Origin: Arthrobacter sp. StoSoilB22
GTDB lineage: Bacteria; Actinomycetota; Actinomycetes; Actinomycetales; Micrococcaceae
Direction of reading: 5' to 3'
Assembly (NCBI RefSeq): GCF_019977315.1
Contig: NZ_AP024652.1
Location: forward strand, 868,001 to 932,000
Length of the DNA: 64,000 nucleotides
Shown: in pieces, positions 53,663 through 62,387 of the stretch
How the letters are laid out: each line of letters opens with the position of its first letter
Position numbering within the stretch: the stretch's first letter is position 1
Program-made: the position numbers and the translations under genes
Notes under the pieces: model-generated
The model's input: only the letters and a program-made list of their open reading frames with translations
Databases searched by the model: none
What the model was told of the DNA's origin: nothing

Positions 53663-54892
53663 ATGACGTCAACAGCTACCGCCCTCCAGCTCGATACCAG
53701 ACAGACCGCCAAACTACATGCCTTGTACCGGCACCTTCACGCACATCCGGAACTCTCCATGCAGGAGTTCGCCACAGCTACCCTGATCGAGGAGCAACTG
53801 GACGGCCTGGGCATTGAGCATTTCCGCTGCGGCGGCACCGGGGTGGTGGGAATCCTGCGAAACGGCGACGGACCCGTGGTGGCCTTCCGCGCCGATTCCG
53901 ATGGCTTGCCCATCGAGGAAGCTACCGGCTTGGACTACGCCAGCAGGGATACAGGCACACTGCCGGACGGCACGGTAGTCCCGGTCATGCACGGCTGTGG
54001 CCATGACACCCACGTGGCCAGCCTGCTGGGCGCCGCCGAACTGCTTGCGGGCAACCGGGATGCCTGGTCAGGAACGCTGGTGTTGATCTTCCAACCCGGC
54101 GAGGAGACTGCCGCCGGTGCCTTGGCAATGCTCGACGACGGACTGTGGGACAAAGCACCGCGGCCGGAAGTGATCTTCGGGCAGCATGTCATGCCCCGCC
54201 CGGTAGGTACGGTTGCGATTTCCAGTGGGCCGGTAGCCGCCATGGCGGATTCGCTCAGGGTCACGGTTCACGGCCAGCAGTCCCATGGCTCCCAGCCACA
54301 GGATTCCATCGACCCCATCGTGATGGCCGCCCACATGGTCACGCGGTTGCAGGGGATTGTGTCCCGCGAGTTGGATCCGCGGAAGTCCGCCGTCGTGACG
54401 GTGGGGACATTCCATGCCGGCCTCAAGGAAAACATCATCCCGGCCTCTGCCGAGTTCACCCTCAACATCCGAACTTTCGACGACGACGTCCGCGGCCAGG
54501 TTCTGGCCGCCATCCGCCGCATCATCGAGGCCGAAGCTGCCGCTTCCGGGGCACCACAGCCGGACATCGAGGAGATGTACCGCTTCCCGCAATGTTTCAA
54601 CGATCCCGACGCCGTTCCGTCCGTTGTTGAGGCCCTGCGGCTTGCGTTGGGGGACGAGGCAGTCGAAATCACCCCACCGATGATGGGCAGCGAGGACTTT
54701 GGGCACCTGGGCACCGCCATCGGAGTGCCGTCCGTGTTCTGGATGATCGGTGGCACACCGCTGGACGGACATGAAGGGCCTGGTCCCACCCCCGTCAACC
54801 ATTCGCCGTTCTTCGCTCCCGAGCTGGAAGGTTCGCTGGCCGGGGGAGTCTCCGCCGCCGTCGCCGTGTTGATGTCCCGGCTGGGCCACTAA
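53663..54892 (+). CDS. M20-family amidohydrolase
   Basis: A 409-residue metallopeptidase-fold enzyme. Metal and catalytic motifs are HLHAHPELS, VMHGCGHDTH, QPGEETAAGA and GSEDFGHL near the end, as in N-acyl amino acid or hippurate hydrolases. The dimer domain (about 180-290) has HGQQSHGSQP. It ends the membrane-pair operon, so it probably hydrolyses the imported amide or acyl amino acid. Confidence 0.92.
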   Translation: MTSTATALQLDTRQTAKLHALYRHLHAHPELSMQEFATATLIEEQLDGLGIEHFRCGGTGVVGILRNGDGPVVAFRADSDGLPIEEATGLDYASRDTGTLPDGTVVPVMHGCGHDTHVASLLGAAELLAGNRDAWSGTLVLIFQPGEETAAGALAMLDDGLWDKAPRPEVIFGQHVMPRPVGTVAISSGPVAAMADSLRVTVHGQQSHGSQPQDSIDPIVMAAHMVTRLQGIVSRELDPRKSAVVTVGTFHAGLKENIIPASAEFTLNIRTFDDDVRGQVLAAIRRIIEAEAAASGAPQPDIEEMYRFPQCFNDPDAVPSVVEALRLALGDEAVEITPPMMGSEDFGHLGTAIGVPSVFWMIGGTPLDGHEGPGPTPVNHSPFFAPELEGSLAGGVSAAVAVLMSRLGH

Positions 54893-54920
54893 CATCCGGG
54901 TCCGCCCTAGGATGTTTCCC

Positions 54921-56147
54921 ATGGGGGAAATTGAAGATCTTTTTGGCGGGCCTGCATCTGGATTGTCAGCACCGCTTTCCAACAAAGCCGTGCTGAAAGG
55001 ACAGACGGCGCTGTCTCGACGGAGTGCTCAATATAGGCCAGCGGCGGAGGACGCAGCCCCGGTCAAGCACCTTGCCGGGTACGCGCCCTTCGTGGCGTTC
55101 TGCGCAAGCAGAGGAGTTCCCGCAGGGCAGCTTGCCTCCGACGTGAGCGCGTTGCTGGCATTCCTGCGCACCAACATAGACGGCATCCCGGGCGACCCCG
55201 GCCTCAATGAAGCCGCCACCATCTTCGTTGGAAACGTCATTGCGGCCATGCGGCCGGAAGCGCACTGGACAGTGATGGCGGACGGATCCCGCGAAGTAGG
55301 CGACCGCGACATGATGATCACGGTGGACCGCTTGATGGACGGTCTGGGGGAGGCCGACGACGGGATGGTGGCCGGCCTCCTCACGCACCTTACGGAGTGG
55401 GCGGACGACGAGCCGGACGGTCCCGAGCTCCCCGCGTTGCGGCCGGTCCCCAGTGGGCAATTCCGTGAACCTTTTGTGCGGCCGGAGCTGCCCTCACGTG
55501 ACTATCGCAATGCTGACGGCGAAGCGATCGGATACGGGAACCGATGGGGCGCAGATAGCCCACCTGAGGACTCCTACAGCGTGGAAACTCACAGGGAACG
55601 GTTTGAAGGGCTCCATACGGTGGCCCGGGCGTTGGTTGAGTATCTGGAGAGCGAGTACGACGTCGATGTCAGCTGGGATCCGGCGCACGCGGCGGATGCG
55701 GCCATGAACATCGCTGAGGTGATCGACGTCGCGCGGCTGACCCCTCGGGACCCGCTCGCCGCTCCGCTGACGTTCGTGGTGACCGGTTCTCCGGGGGTGG
55801 TGCTCCACGCCGGTGCGCTGCACAACTTTGCGTTCCCTATCTGCGGTTGCGATGCTTGTGACGAGACCGCCGAGAGCGAAGCGTCCCGCATGGAGGAGCT
55901 GGTCCTTGGCGTTGCAGCAGGCGGCTACGGCGAACGCTACCCCGTGGGCCGGAAGCGGTGGGCGGAGTATGCGCTCTTCGCTGCTGATGGATCCGGCAAC
56001 CGTAGCGGGCGTGGCCCCGTGGGAGCCACGCCCGCTCAACTAGCCGCCGCTGAGGAGCGACTCCAAGCCGTCCCGGATGGGTGGAGGCCATGGCCACTCA
56101 GGAGGGGCGGAACGTCTACTCGAGTTTCGGCGCCAGGACCCGCCTAG
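54921..56147 (+). CDS. Hypothetical protein with a DUF6226-like C-terminal half
   Basis: A 408-residue protein from ATG 54921, with AGGA eight bases upstream. The N-terminal half (PFVAFCASRGVPAGQLASD, VFVGNVIAAMRPEAHW) is not recognised. The C-terminal half has GYGNRWGADSPPEDSYSVETH, YDVDVSWDPAHAAD and NFAFPICGCDACDETAE with a CGCDAC site, matching the DUF6226 pattern. It overlaps the convergent hipA end by 32 bases. Confidence 0.7.
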   Translation: MGEIEDLFGGPASGLSAPLSNKAVLKGQTALSRRSAQYRPAAEDAAPVKHLAGYAPFVAFCASRGVPAGQLASDVSALLAFLRTNIDGIPGDPGLNEAATIFVGNVIAAMRPEAHWTVMADGSREVGDRDMMITVDRLMDGLGEADDGMVAGLLTHLTEWADDEPDGPELPALRPVPSGQFREPFVRPELPSRDYRNADGEAIGYGNRWGADSPPEDSYSVETHRERFEGLHTVARALVEYLESEYDVDVSWDPAHAADAAMNIAEVIDVARLTPRDPLAAPLTFVVTGSPGVVLHAGALHNFAFPICGCDACDETAESEASRMEELVLGVAAGGYGERYPVGRKRWAEYALFAADGSGNRSGRGPVGATPAQLAAAEERLQAVPDGWRPWPLRRGGTSTRVSAPGPA

Positions 56148-57378
56148 CTGTGCCGCCGTTCAGTAGGTCCTGGGCGCGGACCGCGATGAGCTCGGACAGG
56201 AAGCCGAGGGACTCAGGTGGCGCTGTTTCCGCCGCCGCTGCCGCCACCCTCTCCAGTGTTGAAGCCACTGTCTGACGGGCATCGTCGTCGTCCATGCCCC
56301 AGGCTGCCCCTTCGGCGACCAGATGTTCCAAGGTGATGTAGCCCAGCCGGATCTGGCCGCTGACGGCGTGCCCGGCAAGGCCGCTCGGCTGGTACAGCAG
56401 CAGGGTGGGCGCAACGTCATAGAGCGGAGCCAGCAGCACTTCTCCACCGTCGCGCAGCATGAGGGAGTAATTTTTGGAGTGTGCATCGCCGTTGCCGATC
56501 AGCAGGTTGAACGTCACGGCGCGCAACAGGTCACGGCGAAACGCGGCCTCGTCGCGGGTGTGCGGCGCCGCGGCGTTGACCAGCCGGGTCAGGCGCGAGG
56601 GCGGTGCGGTGGTGCCTTCGTACTTCGCTTCACTGGCCAGGGCCAAGGCTTGGGTGAAGTCTTCCTGGTGCAACCGGCTGCCCTCGCCTGTGCGGTCGAA
56701 GCGCTCCACGATGATGGCCCGACGGGATCCGAAGCTTTCCAGATGGGCTTTGGCCGCGGGAAGCCCTGCCGCGGCTGCTGTCCGCAAAGCCCAGTCCTCG
56801 GCGGGGAGCAGCTCCGGGATGGTGGACTCGAGTGGTTCGGGCTTGATGATGTGGGTCGACACCGAACCACTGCCTGGCCAGGCCCAGCCGTCGCCATGTT
56901 GGGACAGCAGCACCTTGGATTGGACACCGCCCAAGGACGCAGTGACCATGAAATTCTCCGGCAGGTCCCACGTAGGCAGGGATTCGACCACGTTGATGAC
57001 CTCTTCTGCGGTCATGGGCGCTGCAGCGTCCTCACGTGCGGGGGGTTCCCCTGACGGCAGGACTTGGACGGCCCCGGCGCAGTCGGCGCCCAGGACGCGG
57101 AGCAGCCCAAAAGCGTCCGGGACGGTGACACCGTGTTCTTTGGCCAGGTTGGAACGGACCTGGCCTTCGGGCAAGAGGCCGTCAAAGAAGTTGTAGACTT
57201 CCACCCCATCCAAGCGCTTTCTAGTCAGCGGCAGGGACAGTGATAGCAGGATGGACCCGGCACCGTAGGCGGCCAGCACCTGCGGGGCGTACTGGAAGGA
57301 CAGCTTGAGGCCGTTGCCGCGCAGCTCACCGATTCGGTCCCCGCGCAGGTACACGTCAAGGGTCTTGCGGGGGCTCAT
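56116..57378 (-). CDS. hipA: HipA-family serine/threonine kinase toxin
   Basis: A 420-residue kinase-fold protein. VYNFFDGLLPEGQVRSNLA near the start and NLLIGNGDAHSKNYSLML, the conserved HipA catalytic segment, followed by LAPLYDVAP, are clear. HipA phosphorylates a tRNA synthetase to slow growth. It overlaps the hipB start by four bases. All kinase-loop residues appear present. Confidence 0.9.
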   Translation of the reverse strand: MSPRKTLDVYLRGDRIGELRGNGLKLSFQYAPQVLAAYGAGSILLSLSLPLTRKRLDGVEVYNFFDGLLPEGQVRSNLAKEHGVTVPDAFGLLRVLGADCAGAVQVLPSGEPPAREDAAAPMTAEEVINVVESLPTWDLPENFMVTASLGGVQSKVLLSQHGDGWAWPGSGSVSTHIIKPEPLESTIPELLPAEDWALRTAAAAGLPAAKAHLESFGSRRAIIVERFDRTGEGSRLHQEDFTQALALASEAKYEGTTAPPSRLTRLVNAAAPHTRDEAAFRRDLLRAVTFNLLIGNGDAHSKNYSLMLRDGGEVLLAPLYDVAPTLLLYQPSGLAGHAVSGQIRLGYITLEHLVAEGAAWGMDDDDARQTVASTLERVAAAAAETAPPESLGFLSELIAVRAQDLLNGGTARRVLAPKLE

Positions 57379-57635
57379 GGCCGCACCTGCAGCTTCGAAA
57401 AGCGCGGCACTAGGGCCACGTCGCGGCCCACGGCCCTGATGGCTTGCATAGCCACGACCATGGAGACTGCTTCGCCGGCTTCAAGTCGCACGATGGTGCC
57501 GCGGGTGACGCCCAGTTTCACGGCAAGCTCGTGCTGGGTGAGCGCGGCCTCTTTGCGTGCCTCAGCGATGGACCTCCCTAGGGAGGCGGCGTCGACAGCC
57601 CGGTAAAACGGTGTCAACTCATCGGAATGTTCCAT
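57375..57635 (-). CDS. hipB: HipB-like HTH antitoxin
   Basis: An 86-residue XRE protein: ARKEAALTQHELAVKLGVTRGTIVRLEAGE, then MVVAMQAIRAVGRDVAL. It binds HipA and represses the operon. It starts within a cluster of AATGTTC sites and has an ATGA overlap with hipA. Confidence 0.88.
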   Translation of the reverse strand: MEHSDELTPFYRAVDAASLGRSIAEARKEAALTQHELAVKLGVTRGTIVRLEAGEAVSMVVAMQAIRAVGRDVALVPRFSKLQVRP

Positions 57636-57706
57636 ATATCGATCATACGGCTCAACACTCCAAATGTCCTATATTTTGAACATTTCAATGATTTGGGCGA
57701 ATGTTC
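57626..57706. promoter_or_regulatory. AATGTTC operator cluster at hipBA
   Basis: AATGTTC lies at 57626-57632 (at the hipB start) and 57700-57706, with its exact complement GAACATT at 57678-57684 and a partial inverted pair AAATGT/ACATTT at 57662-57685. This spacing suggests cooperative HipB binding. A -10-like TATATCG is close to the start. Confidence 0.55.
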
Positions 57707-57762
57707 GATATTTCCATCATCAAGGCATGCGCGGAGAGCTCTGTTCGGGACTTCGGCAAACG

Positions 57763-57800
57763 AAAAGCCCCGCCGATTCAACGAACCAGCGGGGCTTTTT
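57763..57800 (-). terminator. Bidirectional terminator between hipBA control region and tRNA-Thr
   Basis: AAAAGCCCCGC and GCGGGGCTTTTT form a stem with a 15-base loop and T runs on both strands. It ends tRNA-Thr transcription leftward. Confidence 0.85.
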
Positions 57801-57805
57801 CTCTG

Positions 57806-57878
57806 AGCTTCCTATCAGAATCGAACTGATGACCTTTTCATTACGAGTGAAACGCTCTACCGACTGAGCTAAGGAAGC
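57806..57878 (-). tRNA. tRNA-Thr (anticodon CGT)
   Basis: A 73-base cloverleaf. Acceptor arms GCTTCCT/AGGAAGC pair, the anticodon stem TTTCA/TGAAA holds the loop CTCGTAA, reading CGT. No CCA is encoded. Confidence 0.95.
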
Positions 57879-58093
57879 ACCGCGTTCATCACCGGTTTCC
57901 CGGGCGATCACGCAAGACATAACTGTAATAGAGGCACCGCACCCGGGTCAAAACGAGGGCGACGGCGGCCGTTGCGGGGATGTTCACCCCCGCGTCGGAC
58001 CGGGTTCAGGCGGAGGTTTCCCGGTGGCCGGAAGCTGGGGAATCACCCGTGGCGGAGTACGCCGTCACAAGAACAGGCCGAAGGAGCCGCTCC

Positions 58094-58825
58094 ATGACGA
58101 GGGATGCATTGCCCAAGGACGCCAGCCACGCACCGAACCGGCTGAGACTGGCTGTGGTGGACATGGTGGGCACCACCATTACGGACGACGGCCGCACGGA
58201 GCGGGCCATGTCCCGGGCGCTGGTTGACCACGGAATTGAACCCGGAACCACCAGGTTCGAGAGCATGCTCGGCTACGCCAGGGACACCATGGGCCTCTCG
58301 AAAATGACTGTCTTCAGCCACCTCTTTGAGGATCCTGCCGTGGCCGAGAGCGCCAACAGAGTTTTCGAGAACAGCTATGACGAGTTCATTGAAGACGGTG
58401 GTGTCCGGGCAATTGCCGGAGCGGAGGAAGCCATCCTGTGGATGCGTGAGACCGGCATGCGGGTTTGCCTGGCCACGGGATTCGGCCGCCACACCCAGAA
58501 CATGGTGTTGGAATCGCTCGGGTGGATGGGGCTGGCGGACCTCAGCCTGTGCCCGTCCGACGCTGGACGTGGACGGCCTTACCCGGACATGATCCTGACG
58601 GCGGTGCTCGCCCTTGACCTCGACGACGTAAGGGAGGTGGCTGTGGTGGGTGACACCAGCTCGGACATGCTCTCGGGTGTTCGTTCCGGAGCATCCCTCG
58701 TGGCAGGTGTCCTCACCGGCTCCCATTCAGAGGCGACACTACGCGCGGCCGGAGCCACCGTAGTGGTGGATTCCATCAAGGAGCTCCCGCTCTTGGTGGA
58801 GAAGCGCGAAGCCAGCCACCTCTAG
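58094..58825 (+). CDS. Phosphonatase-like HAD hydrolase
   Basis: A 243-residue HAD-fold protein from ATG 58094, with AAGGAG seven bases upstream. RLAVVDMVGTTITDDG is HAD motif I (nucleophilic Asp, with Thr), LATGFGRHTQ motif II, and GRGRPYPDMI with VVGDTSSDMLSGV motifs III-IV. The GRPYPDMI segment points to the phosphonoacetaldehyde-hydrolase-like subgroup. It overlaps the convergent alpha/beta hydrolase by four bases. Confidence 0.88.
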   Translation: MTRDALPKDASHAPNRLRLAVVDMVGTTITDDGRTERAMSRALVDHGIEPGTTRFESMLGYARDTMGLSKMTVFSHLFEDPAVAESANRVFENSYDEFIEDGGVRAIAGAEEAILWMRETGMRVCLATGFGRHTQNMVLESLGWMGLADLSLCPSDAGRGRPYPDMILTAVLALDLDDVREVAVVGDTSSDMLSGVRSGASLVAGVLTGSHSEATLRAAGATVVVDSIKELPLLVEKREASHL

Positions 58826-60459
58826 CACTTGAGGCCGTCCTGCGGCAGTTTGCCGTCAACAAAGTAGTCGTCGACGGCGGTGCTGACGCAGGAGTTCGCA
58901 CGGCCGTAGGCTGTGTGACCCTCACCTTCCCACGTAACCAGGGAGGCATTCTCCAGCTGCTTGCGCAGCGACTGGGACCATTGCAACGGAGTTGCGGGGT
59001 CGCCGGTGGTGCCTACCACCACGATGGGTGCGGAGCCGTTGTATTCCACGGGTGCCGGGGTGCGCGTGCTGGCGTAGGGCCAGTCCTTGCAGCTGACGCC
59101 TCCGTAGGCAAAGAATGCCCCGAATGTGGGGGAGTCCTGCATGAGGCGGACTTCCTCGGCTCGCATGGCGGCGGTGTCGGTCACCATCGGGTAGTCCAGG
59201 CAGTTGATGGCCTGGAATGCGAAGGCGGAGTTGGAGCTGTACGTGCCGTTGGGTTCGCGGTCGGCGCCAAGATCCGCCAACCGCATCATCTGGGACACGT
59301 CACCGGAGAAGGCGCTTTCCAGCGCTTGGGTCAGGGCCGGCCAGCTTTGGTCGTTGTAGAGGGGGAGGATGAGACCGTTGACGAAGTCGTTGGCGGTCAC
59401 CAACCGTCCGTCTTTGGCGGTCTGGGGGTTCTGGTCCACAGCCGTGATGAGTTCCCGGATTTCCTGGACACCGTTATCCACTGAGCCGCTCAGGGGGCAC
59501 TGTTGCTGCCGTTGGCAGCTGCCCACGTAGGTGCGCAGGGCTTTTTCGAAAGCGACTGCTTGGCCCGCTGTCAGTTCTTCGTTGCTGATGGAAGGATCCA
59601 CGGCGCCATCGAGGACCAGCCGGCCCACGTTGTCCGGAAAAAGTGAAGCGTAGGTGGAGCCCAGGAAGGTGCCGTAGGAGAAGCCCAGGTAGTTGAGCTT
59701 GGCATCGTTTGACACCGCGCGCAGGACATCCAGGTCCTTAGCCGCACTCACGGTATCTATGTGCCCCATGACATCGCCGGTCTGCTGGGCGCACTGCTCA
59801 GCGAAGGACTTGTTGAAGGCAAGCGCGGCGGCCAGCCCTTCGTCAGTGTTCTTGCGGAACACTTTTTCGCGGGCGGCGTCACGTTCGGCGTCGGTCATAC
59901 AGGTCACCGGCGCGGAACGGCCCACACCCCTGGGATCAAAACCCACCACGTCGTAGTTGGCCCGCAACTTCTCGGTGAAGTGGGTGTTGCCGGCGTCCTT
60001 GACGAAATCCACGCCCGAGCCGCCGGGGCCGCCGGGATTCACCAGGATGGACCCTTGCTTGTTGCCGGTGCTGGGCAACTTAATGACAGAAAGCGTGATG
60101 TCCCCGGAGGCCGGATTGGCGTAGTCCTTAGGCACCTGGACCTTGCCGCAGTGGAAGCCACCCTCGCACGAGCTCCACTCCACCGACTGCGAGTAGTACT
60201 TCTCCAGGCCCTCAGGAGCTGAGGCTGCGATGGACGGATCCACCGTACTGGTGGACGGCTGGGCCGTTGGAGCCGGCAGGAACGGAACGGTGCACGCGCT
60301 CAGTACCAGCATGGACGCAAGCGCAATGCACAGTGCCGCAAAACCGCGGCGGGAGCTACGCCCCGCAGCACCCCCGCCTGCCAAACCACCACCCGTTTCG
60401 AGCTGGGCAGACCGGTCCCGTGAAGGGGTACCGGCGGACCGGCGGGGTGCGGACTTCAT
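58822..60459 (-). CDS. Lipoprotein alpha/beta hydrolase, tripeptidyl aminopeptidase type
   Basis: A 545-residue protein with a lipobox-like LVLSAC after a basic, hydrophobic signal. The catalytic Ser is in LGFSYGTFLGSTYA; SILVNPGGPGGSGVDF forms the oxyanion region, and the end has VVVGTTGDPATPL and WEGEGHTAYG with the Asp and His. It is a SlpD/tripeptidyl-aminopeptidase-like secreted enzyme. GGAG lies five bases upstream. Confidence 0.9.
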   Translation of the reverse strand: MKSAPRRSAGTPSRDRSAQLETGGGLAGGGAAGRSSRRGFAALCIALASMLVLSACTVPFLPAPTAQPSTSTVDPSIAASAPEGLEKYYSQSVEWSSCEGGFHCGKVQVPKDYANPASGDITLSVIKLPSTGNKQGSILVNPGGPGGSGVDFVKDAGNTHFTEKLRANYDVVGFDPRGVGRSAPVTCMTDAERDAAREKVFRKNTDEGLAAALAFNKSFAEQCAQQTGDVMGHIDTVSAAKDLDVLRAVSNDAKLNYLGFSYGTFLGSTYASLFPDNVGRLVLDGAVDPSISNEELTAGQAVAFEKALRTYVGSCQRQQQCPLSGSVDNGVQEIRELITAVDQNPQTAKDGRLVTANDFVNGLILPLYNDQSWPALTQALESAFSGDVSQMMRLADLGADREPNGTYSSNSAFAFQAINCLDYPMVTDTAAMRAEEVRLMQDSPTFGAFFAYGGVSCKDWPYASTRTPAPVEYNGSAPIVVVGTTGDPATPLQWSQSLRKQLENASLVTWEGEGHTAYGRANSCVSTAVDDYFVDGKLPQDGLKC

Positions 60460-60467
60460 GCATTCTC

Positions 60468-61619
60468 CTATTGCTGGATGAGGCTCGTGGCCATGGACTC
60501 GACCGCCAACAGCGGCGCCACGTTGGTGGTGGTGATTCGGACACGGGCTTTGTTGATGGCGTCCATTCGGGCCAGGGTGGTTTCCGGCGTTGAATGGCCC
60601 GCGTAGTCTTCCAGCTCGCTCTTGAGTTCAACGTTGACCAGTTCCACAGCGTTCCCCAACTGGATGATCAGGACGTCCCGGTAGAAGGACAGCAGATCTG
60701 TGAGCGTCCGGTCCAACGAGTCAGTGATGGAGCGTTTGGCGCGCCGTTTCTGGTCGTCCTCAAGCTGCTTGACCTGGCTGCGCATGGAGGGTGGGAGCGT
60801 CCCGGATTCGGGAGCGCCCAGGCTCGCCAGCAGTGCGATCTTCTCCGCAGCGTCGCGTTCGTCGTTGGAGCTGTTGGCTTCCTCGGTTGCAATTTTGACC
60901 AATTTCTCGGCCATCATCACGGCAGCGGTAACGCCTCGAAGACCAAGCGGTATTCGAACCGTATCCAGCCGGCGCTGCCGCGCATCGGCGTCGCGGGCCA
61001 AGCGGCGGGCGATGCCTATATGGCTTTGTGCAGCACGTGCCGCACGGTCTGCAAGTTGGCGTTCGACGCCGTCGCGCCTCACCAAAAGCTCGGCGACGTC
61101 AGCGGCCGGCGGTAGCCGCAGGCTCACAGGGCGGCATCGGGAACGGATGGTGACCAGGACATCGGCAGGGGAAGGGGCGCACAGCATCCAGATGGTCCTG
61201 GGAGTGGGTTCCTCAATGGCTTTCAGCAGAACATTGGTGGTGCGCTCGGCCATGCGGTCCGCATCTTCCACCACAATGATCCGCCACCGACCCGTAGCTG
61301 GCCGGTCGCCGGCTTTGGAGACGAGTTCACGGGCTTCATCAATGGTGATGGTGACCTTTTCGGTGCGCACGAACGTCACATCCGAGTGGGTCTCACCGAG
61401 GATCGTGTGGCATGCCGCGCACTGGCCACAGCCGCGCATAGTGACGTCGTCCTGCTCGCAGTTCAAGGCAGCGGCGAAGGCCTTGGCTGCGTTTGAGCGG
61501 CCCGATCCCGGCGGCCCGGTAAAGAGCCAGGCATGGGTGAGCCCGGTATCGCCCTGCGCCGCCTGCTTGAGCTGGGCAACCACCGGTGCCTGGCCTTGAA
61601 GGTCGTCCCAGACGCTCAC
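60468..61619 (-). CDS. holB: DNA polymerase III delta-prime subunit
   Basis: A 383-residue AAA+ clamp-loader protein from GTG 61619, which forms a GTGA overlap with tmk. It has HAWLFTGPPGSGRSNAAKAF (Walker A), RGCGQCAACHTI (zinc module), VVEDADRMAERTTNVLLKAIEEP (Walker B and sensor region). It loads the host beta clamp. Pairing with tmk is the usual actinobacterial order. Confidence 0.93.
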   Translation of the reverse strand: MSVWDDLQGQAPVVAQLKQAAQGDTGLTHAWLFTGPPGSGRSNAAKAFAAALNCEQDDVTMRGCGQCAACHTILGETHSDVTFVRTEKVTITIDEARELVSKAGDRPATGRWRIIVVEDADRMAERTTNVLLKAIEEPTPRTIWMLCAPSPADVLVTIRSRCRPVSLRLPPAADVAELLVRRDGVERQLADRAARAAQSHIGIARRLARDADARQRRLDTVRIPLGLRGVTAAVMMAEKLVKIATEEANSSNDERDAAEKIALLASLGAPESGTLPPSMRSQVKQLEDDQKRRAKRSITDSLDRTLTDLLSFYRDVLIIQLGNAVELVNVELKSELEDYAGHSTPETTLARMDAINKARVRITTTNVAPLLAVESMATSLIQQ

Positions 61620-62314
61620 GGACGTTCGCCCGGAAGAGTTTCGCTCGTCAGTGACTCGGCGGTCGCGGGCGCGCCGTTGGCAAGCAGCAGCGATTCCACC
61701 CGCTCCAAGATCCGGCACGCCAAGGTTTCGATATCTGCATTGGCGGGCAGCACCAGATAGCTGGCGGGTGCAGCCGCTGCGAGGTCCAGGAACGCGTGCC
61801 GGATCGCGGAATGGAAGTCGTCCGGTTCTGACTCCAGCCTGTCCTCAGTGGCGTCCCCCGCGGTCCGCCGCTGGCGACCATCTGAGGGGTCGACGTCCAG
61901 CAGTACGGTCAGGTCCGGATGCAGGCCTTCGGTGGCCCATTCGTTGAGCGACAGCACGCCTTCTGCACCAAGGCTGCGCCCTGCACCTTGATAGGCCACG
62001 GATGAATCGATATAGCGGTCCGTGATGACTACTGTTCCCTCAGCAAGTGCGGGCCGGATCACCTGGCTGGCATGGGCTGCGCGGGCGGCAGCGAACATGA
62101 GGGCTTCGGTCCGCGGATCAATGGTTCCGTGTCCGTGGTCCAGGACCAAGGAGCGCAATTTCTCGCCAATGGGAGTTCCGCCTGGCTCGCGGGTGCGCAG
62201 AACGGACAGACCCTGCGACTCAAGGGCGTCAGAGAGCCGGGCGGCCTGGGTGGACTTGCCCGCTCCGTCCCCGCCTTCGAAGGCGATGAAAAGGCCTGGG
62301 CTCTTAATACTCAC
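61616..62314 (-). CDS. tmk: Thymidylate kinase
   Basis: A 232-residue enzyme that phosphorylates dTMP to dTDP. LFIAFEGGDGAGKSTQAARL is the P loop, RTREPGGTPIGE the DR-like dTMP region, and VITDRYIDSSVAYQGAGR the catalytic arginine segment. It overlaps holB by four bases. Confidence 0.95.
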   Translation of the reverse strand: MSIKSPGLFIAFEGGDGAGKSTQAARLSDALESQGLSVLRTREPGGTPIGEKLRSLVLDHGHGTIDPRTEALMFAAARAAHASQVIRPALAEGTVVITDRYIDSSVAYQGAGRSLGAEGVLSLNEWATEGLHPDLTVLLDVDPSDGRQRRTAGDATEDRLESEPDDFHSAIRHAFLDLAAAAPASYLVLPANADIETLACRILERVESLLLANGAPATAESLTSETLPGERP

Positions 62315-62387
62315 TGGACTAGCCTACCGATCACCGGCATGCGAGACGGCTTTTATCCACAGCATTGCCCGCGGCTACGCTGAAACC

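Noticed and set aside
54068..54985. 305-codon leftward open frame
   Set aside because: Lies opposite the M20 gene, whose catalytic motifs are all present; composition is typical of a shadow frame.
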